Shown: piece by piece, positions 60,805 through 64,000 of the stretch
Numbering within the stretch: position 1 is the stretch's first letter
Layout of the letters: every line of letters begins with the position of its first letter
From: Planctomycetaceae bacterium
GTDB taxonomy: Bacteria > Planctomycetota > Phycisphaerae > Phycisphaerales > SM1A02
Assembly: GCA_947490615.1 (NCBI GenBank)
Contig: CANLHK010000001.1
Coordinates: forward strand, 124,001 to 188,000
DNA: 64,000 nucleotides
Reading direction: 5' to 3'
Position numbers and translations under genes: made by a program
Notes under the pieces: generated by a model
Seen by the model: the letters and a program-made list of their open reading frames with translations, nothing else
Databases searched by the model: none
What the model was told of the DNA's origin: nothing

Positions 60805-61793
60805 GGGTTCGTGCCTGTGGAACTTCCGGGATCCGCGTCGGAGGTGGCGGTAGGCCTGAGCACATGCGCGATCGAATCGGGGTGGAGTTGCGCAATGAGT
60901 TCTTCGAGCACGAAAAAGCGCGGCTTCATGCGCTTGCCCATCGCCACAGGCGCATCAAGGAAGATGCGCGCGTTGAACTTCTCAACCTCGAAGTCCACCT
61001 CGATGCGGCGCGCGACTTGCGGCCAGGCACCTTGCGCGATGTTCTCTGCGCGGGCGCGCTCGTACTCACTGAGCTTCGCGTGCAGGAGCAACCCGCCCTT
61101 GCGGTCGAGGACTCGAATCGAGCTTGGCAGTCCATCGGTGCCAAAGCGCATGCGCGCGGTGAGGCCCTTGAAAGGCTGGTATTCCAGTTCAAATCGCTCG
61201 ACGAGCGGCGCGGTCTCGGGGACCTCAGCCACGCGCAGCAACGACGCGCCTTCGGGAAGTGCTTGCATCCCCGAAAGCGCACGAACGCTCGAGGGCGCGA
61301 GCATGGTGAAGATCAGCGCGCCATCGCCTTCGAGTGCCTGTCCGAGGACGCGCGTCTCGACCGAGTCAAAGATCGTCAGGCTCGTCGGGTCCTTATCGAG
61401 TCGAAAGACCCAACCGCGCGTCCCGTCGCTGCCGACCCACAGGAGGTTGCTGCCCACCTTCGTCGCGCGCAACGCTCCGCGAGCGCCGTGGGTCAGAAAG
61501 ATGTCGGCTTCGCATTGGTCGAAGTGCGCGCCATCGCGATCGCTATAGCGAAGCTCAAGCGACGCACGCGACTCAAAGGTGCCCAGTCGCGACACCCGCT
61601 CGTTCTGACGAGTGATCAACTCGCCAAAGAGCTTCGCGGCAGCCTCGGACTCCTCTTCAAGTTGCTCGGGGGTCTGCTGCGCGCCTGTGATCGATGGGGT
61701 CTGTTCCGACTTCGGCGCGCACGCTGTGATCCACAGCGCCGATGTGGCCAAGGTCATCAAGGCCGCGGCGCGCGCACTCACTCCAGCAGCCAT
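60801..61793 (-). CDS. LolA/LolB-like lipoprotein, unknown role
   Basis: 330 residues from the ATG at 61793; an ATG at 61826 is possible but overlaps the previous gene. Signal ARAAALMTLATSALWITAC with lipobox ITAC. The mature part begins disordered then is strand-rich: RVSRLGTFESRASLELRYSD, NLLWVGSDGTRGWVFRLDKD, LEYQPFKGLTARMRFGTDGL and GLLLHAKLSEYERARAENIA, a half-barrel pattern like LolA/LolB lipoprotein carriers. The similarity is by fold pattern only. Overlaps the RDD gene start. Confidence 0.75.
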   Translation of the reverse strand: MAAGVSARAAALMTLATSALWITACAPKSEQTPSITGAQQTPEQLEEESEAAAKLFGELITRQNERVSRLGTFESRASLELRYSDRDGAHFDQCEADIFLTHGARGALRATKVGSNLLWVGSDGTRGWVFRLDKDPTSLTIFDSVETRVLGQALEGDGALIFTMLAPSSVRALSGMQALPEGASLLRVAEVPETAPLVERFELEYQPFKGLTARMRFGTDGLPSSIRVLDRKGGLLLHAKLSEYERARAENIAQGAWPQVARRIEVDFEVEKFNARIFLDAPVAMGKRMKPRFFVLEELIAQLHPDSIAHVLRPTATSDADPGSSTGTNP

Positions 61794-61812
61794 GAACGAA
61801 GTGCGCGCGGCA

Positions 61813-62376
61813 CTACCACGCACCATCAAGCACCTCACCCAGTTGCTCGGTGACTTCACGCGTGGCAGCATCATCAAGCCGTGGATTGACCACCGAAGTG
61901 GGCAACTCGCCTTCAACGGCGCCGCGGGGAAGCACGAACCATGTCTCGACGCCGCTCGCGTTCTCCGTGCCGACCACGCGCAGAAATCGCTTGCGGACAA
62001 GCAGAAGCATGAGCACAAAGCGGAAGCGGACGCGGTGCGGACGCTCGTCAGAGCCAAGCCGTTCGAAGAGGTCGAGGAGCGTCTGCTCATCGGCAAAGCC
62101 GCGGCGCTTCTCATCGGGAGCTGCGACCTGCGTGCGCCAGTAGGCGACGATCGAGCATGGCCCTTGTGCGGTGGCGATTGGTCCGTGACTCGCGGCGGAA
62201 GCTTGTGCGTCCCAACCCTCCTGCGAGAAATCGAGGCGGCCGAGTGGTGCCGATGGGTCATCGTTGCGCTCAACAAGCGCGACGATGCACACCGCACCTG
62301 GCGCAAGTGGCTTGCCCGTCGAGGCGCACAGTCCCGTCTGTCGGCCGATGTCCCAAGTGGTCGAGATCCTGCTCAT
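61813..62376 (-). CDS. unknown protein with an N-terminal Cys/Arg motif
   Basis: 187 residues from the ATG at 62376; an earlier ATG at 62409 is less likely. The opening DIGRQTGLCASTGKPLAPG has paired cysteine-type character (QTGLCASTGK), then VCIVALVERNDDPSA, LDFSQEGWD, IVAYWRTQVAAPDEKRRGFA, and TLLDLFERLGSDERPHRVRF. The middle holds a hydrophobic VLMLLLVRKRFLRVVG stretch. The pattern suggests a small single-zinc or cap domain. No family recognised. Immediately upstream of the lipoprotein gene in the same direction and divergent from cdaA. Confidence 0.7.
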   Translation of the reverse strand: MSRISTTWDIGRQTGLCASTGKPLAPGAVCIVALVERNDDPSAPLGRLDFSQEGWDAQASAASHGPIATAQGPCSIVAYWRTQVAAPDEKRRGFADEQTLLDLFERLGSDERPHRVRFRFVLMLLLVRKRFLRVVGTENASGVETWFVLPRGAVEGELPTSVVNPRLDDAATREVTEQLGEVLDGAW

Positions 62377-62420
62377 GGAGAGGCGATGATACGGCCAGAT
62401 GCGTATCATCGCGCCCGCTG

Positions 62421-63245
62421 ATGGGATCCATTTCCGACGTCTTCAAGGTGGATGGTCCGCTCGAGATCTTGCTCGAGTTCGGCGTGATTTGGCTGGGCGT
62501 CTACGGGATGTTCCGCTTCCTGCGCGGCACGCGCGGCGCGGGAGTTGTGAAAGGGTTTTTCCTCGTGGCCGTCGCCTTGGCGTTGGTCATTCGAATCTTC
62601 GGCGACGCGACGGACGGATTTGGACGGCTGCGCTTTCTCTTTGATCGCGCCTTCAACCTGATGGCGATCTTGCTCGTGGTTGTCTTCCAACCTGAGCTGC
62701 GTGCGGCCATGGGTCGGCTTGGGCGCGCGCAGTTCTTCGCAGCGCGGCGCGCGAAGGTGTCGGGCCTCGCGGAAGAGATCGCCGATGCAGCGGACTTTCT
62801 CTCGCGCAATCGTTTCGGCGCCCTCATCGTCATCGAGCGACAAATCGGAATCGGTGATCTCGGTGGCGGCACCGAGCTCGATGCGAAAGTCTCAGCCACG
62901 CTTCTTGAGAGCGTGTTTTGGCCGAATTCACCGCTGCACGATCTTGCCGTGGTGATCCGCCACGGACGCGTGCTTGGTGCGGGCGTGCAATTGCCGCTCG
63001 CCGAAGAAGGCTCGATTCCGAGCTCGCTTGGCTCTCGCCATCGCGCCGCCGTCGGAGTCACTCTGGACAACGACTGTCTTGCCGTCGTCGTGAGTGAAGA
63101 GAACGGCGGCATTCGCATCGCCGAGTCGGGCAAGCTTTCGGAGCCCATCCCAAGCAAGTCACTGCGAGAAGAGTTGCTGCGGCGACTCTCGGCGCAGCAG
63201 CCTGGCTTCGTCTTTGATCGTCGCGGCGAAGGGACTCCCGCATGA
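62421..63245 (+). CDS. cdaA: diadenylate cyclase (DisA_N/DAC domain), CdaA type
   Basis: 274 residues from the ATG at 62421. Three membrane helices in the first 100 residues (ILLEFGVIWLGVYGMFRFLR, VVKGFFLVAVALALVIRIFG, FNLMAILLVVVFQPELRAAM). The DAC domain follows: FLSRNRFGALIVIERQIGIG, FWPNSPLHDLAVVIRHGRVL, and LGSRHRAAVG (R206-H207-R208). It makes c-di-AMP from two ATP. The usual DGA motif reads DLA (D174, L175, A176), a notable change of a catalytic-loop glycine. Its stop overlaps the next ATG by 4 bases. Confidence 0.9.
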   Translation: MGSISDVFKVDGPLEILLEFGVIWLGVYGMFRFLRGTRGAGVVKGFFLVAVALALVIRIFGDATDGFGRLRFLFDRAFNLMAILLVVVFQPELRAAMGRLGRAQFFAARRAKVSGLAEEIADAADFLSRNRFGALIVIERQIGIGDLGGGTELDAKVSATLLESVFWPNSPLHDLAVVIRHGRVLGAGVQLPLAEEGSIPSSLGSRHRAAVGVTLDNDCLAVVVSEENGGIRIAESGKLSEPIPSKSLREELLRRLSAQQPGFVFDRRGEGTPA

Positions 63246-64000
63246 GCACGCACGACCACACTGAGCGCGGGTCGCCTGCGGAACACCATCCGCGGCATCA
63301 CCATCGCCACCAACACAAGACGCATGGTGCGCATCATCGGCAGGAGTCGTGGCGCGAGAGGCTCCTCGGGTACGCAACCGTCACCGCGACCGCAGCGTTG
63401 ATCTGGGTCTGGGCCTCGGGACAGACCCGACAGTCCATCGATGTGAGTTTCGCGGTGCACTTCGTCCCAGGGTCGAGCGCGAACCAGTTCGTCGGTCCCG
63501 ACCAGCCCCTCGAAGTGCGGGTCGAATTCAGTGGATCGAAGTCCGCGGTCGATCGCGCGGTGGACGCGTTGAACGGACGCACCATCGACATCCCCGTGGG
63601 AACTTGCGGAGTTCCGAACGAGAGCGGCGGTCACGATGTGGTACTGCGGGATGTCATCGCGCGCCTTCCGCTGATTTCGGAAACAGGCGCGTCGGTGCGC
63701 ACCGTGCAGCCTGCTTCGGCAGCCATCGCTATCGAAGCCGCCGTGCGTCGTGAGGCCGCTGTCACTGCGCACTTTGGCAACGCTCGCACAGCGGGTGAAA
63801 CGGTGATCGACCCAAAGTCGGTTGAGGTCTCCATCCCCGCTGCGCTGGCAGAAAAACTCCCGAGCGCACTCGTGGTGGAAGCAACCTTGACCGCCGAAGT
63901 TCTCGCGCGGCTCGAGCCAGGGCGCCGTCACCAACTCGACGCGCCGCTGGCACTGCCAGCCGAGCTCGCTGCAACCATCGGCCGTGCTCGAATCGAGCCA
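63242..64000 (+). CDS. YbbR-domain protein (CdaR-like), partial at right edge
   Basis: ATG at 63242 overlapping the cdaA stop; open to the window end, at least 253 residues. Histidine-rich cytoplasmic N-terminus (HHPRHHHRHQHKTHGAHH), one membrane helix (about 45-60, YATVTATAALIWVWASG), then repeated beta domains (SIDVSFAVHFVPGSSANQF, PLEVRVEFSGSKSAVDRAVD, ALVVEATLTAEVLARLEPG) of the YbbR type. CdaR-like proteins bind and tune the cyclase from outside the membrane. The cdaA-cdaR order is conserved. The His-rich tail is unusual and may bind metal. Confidence 0.85.
   Translation, partial: MSTHDHTERGSPAEHHPRHHHRHQHKTHGAHHRQESWRERLLGYATVTATAALIWVWASGQTRQSIDVSFAVHFVPGSSANQFVGPDQPLEVRVEFSGSKSAVDRAVDALNGRTIDIPVGTCGVPNESGGHDVVLRDVIARLPLISETGASVRTVQPASAAIAIEAAVRREAAVTAHFGNARTAGETVIDPKSVEVSIPAALAEKLPSALVVEATLTAEVLARLEPGRRHQLDAPLALPAELAATIGRARIEP

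Overview
The window is GC-rich (about 62-65% by eye), densely packed, Gram-negative-type chromosome. I infer a planctomycete, most likely Phycisphaerae-like. The grounds are a complete-looking bacterial core (dnaX-ybaB-recR, rpoN, nuo, rpsT), flagellar genes, lipopolysaccharide (LPS) export and lipid A genes, lipoproteins with PEGA and HEAT folds, and several proteins I can only place as lineage-specific. No rRNA, tRNA, IS element, prophage or CRISPR array was found, and no gap between genes exceeds about 270 bases.

Layout. 0.2-10 kb (minus): DUF2339 membrane protein, tryptophan 2,3-dioxygenase, a very large LptC/LptA-like protein overlapping a KdsC phosphatase, an MgtE-type Mg2+ transporter, a CPBP protease and rpsT. 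10-17.5 kb (plus): a frameshifted FIST gene, a GspE/PilB-type ATPase, a membrane-anchored coiled-coil protein, an LpxL-like acyltransferase, a stand-alone receiver protein and three small unknown genes. 17.5-20.2 kb: CapD-type dehydratase and divergent galE. 20.2-28.9 kb (minus): PagL-like deacylase, Nudix hydrolase, PEGA lipoprotein, lptB, DUF4870, a CNNM/CorC transporter, ybeY and nuoF-orf-nuoE-nuoD. 28.9-33.1 kb: a metallo-beta-lactamase-fold hydrolase, then a plus-strand unit of HEAT lipoprotein, a degenerate alcohol dehydrogenase and a MATE pump.

33.1-40 kb (minus): zinc-ribbon/Yip1-like protein, ilvE, rpoN, recR, ybaB and dnaX, and just upstream of dnaX an SRP RNA gene that I recognised from its GGTCAGG...AGCAGCC core and 22-base terminal stem. 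dnaX carries a textbook -1 frameshift cassette (A AAA AAA, 8-base spacer, strong hairpin, stop two codons into the -1 frame). A PIN/TRAM protein is divergent.

41.2-59 kb is one long minus-strand flagellar locus. In transcription order it is a TPR membrane protein, a small FlgN-like protein, a histidine kinase, an NtrC-type activator, flgB, flgC, fliE, fliF, fliG, fliH, fliI, fliJ, a MotE-like protein, fliK, flgD, a TIGR02530-like protein and flgE. Two good sigma-54 promoters (TGGCACG-N4-xTGC) lie before the TPR gene and before fliE, and rpoN and a sigma-54 activator are in the same window, so the locus appears to hold its own regulatory circuit for basal body and hook assembly. 59-64 kb holds a three-gene envelope cluster (RDD membrane protein, lipoprotein, unknown) and, divergent from it, a diadenylate cyclase (altered DGA motif) with a YbbR/CdaR partner running off the right end.

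Themes: LPS outer-membrane assembly (kdsC, LptC-like, lptB, LpxL-like, PagL-like), sigma-54 control of the flagellum, and the ffs-dnaX-ybaB-recR replication/repair block. Functional calls rest on motifs and context read by eye; no database search was run.
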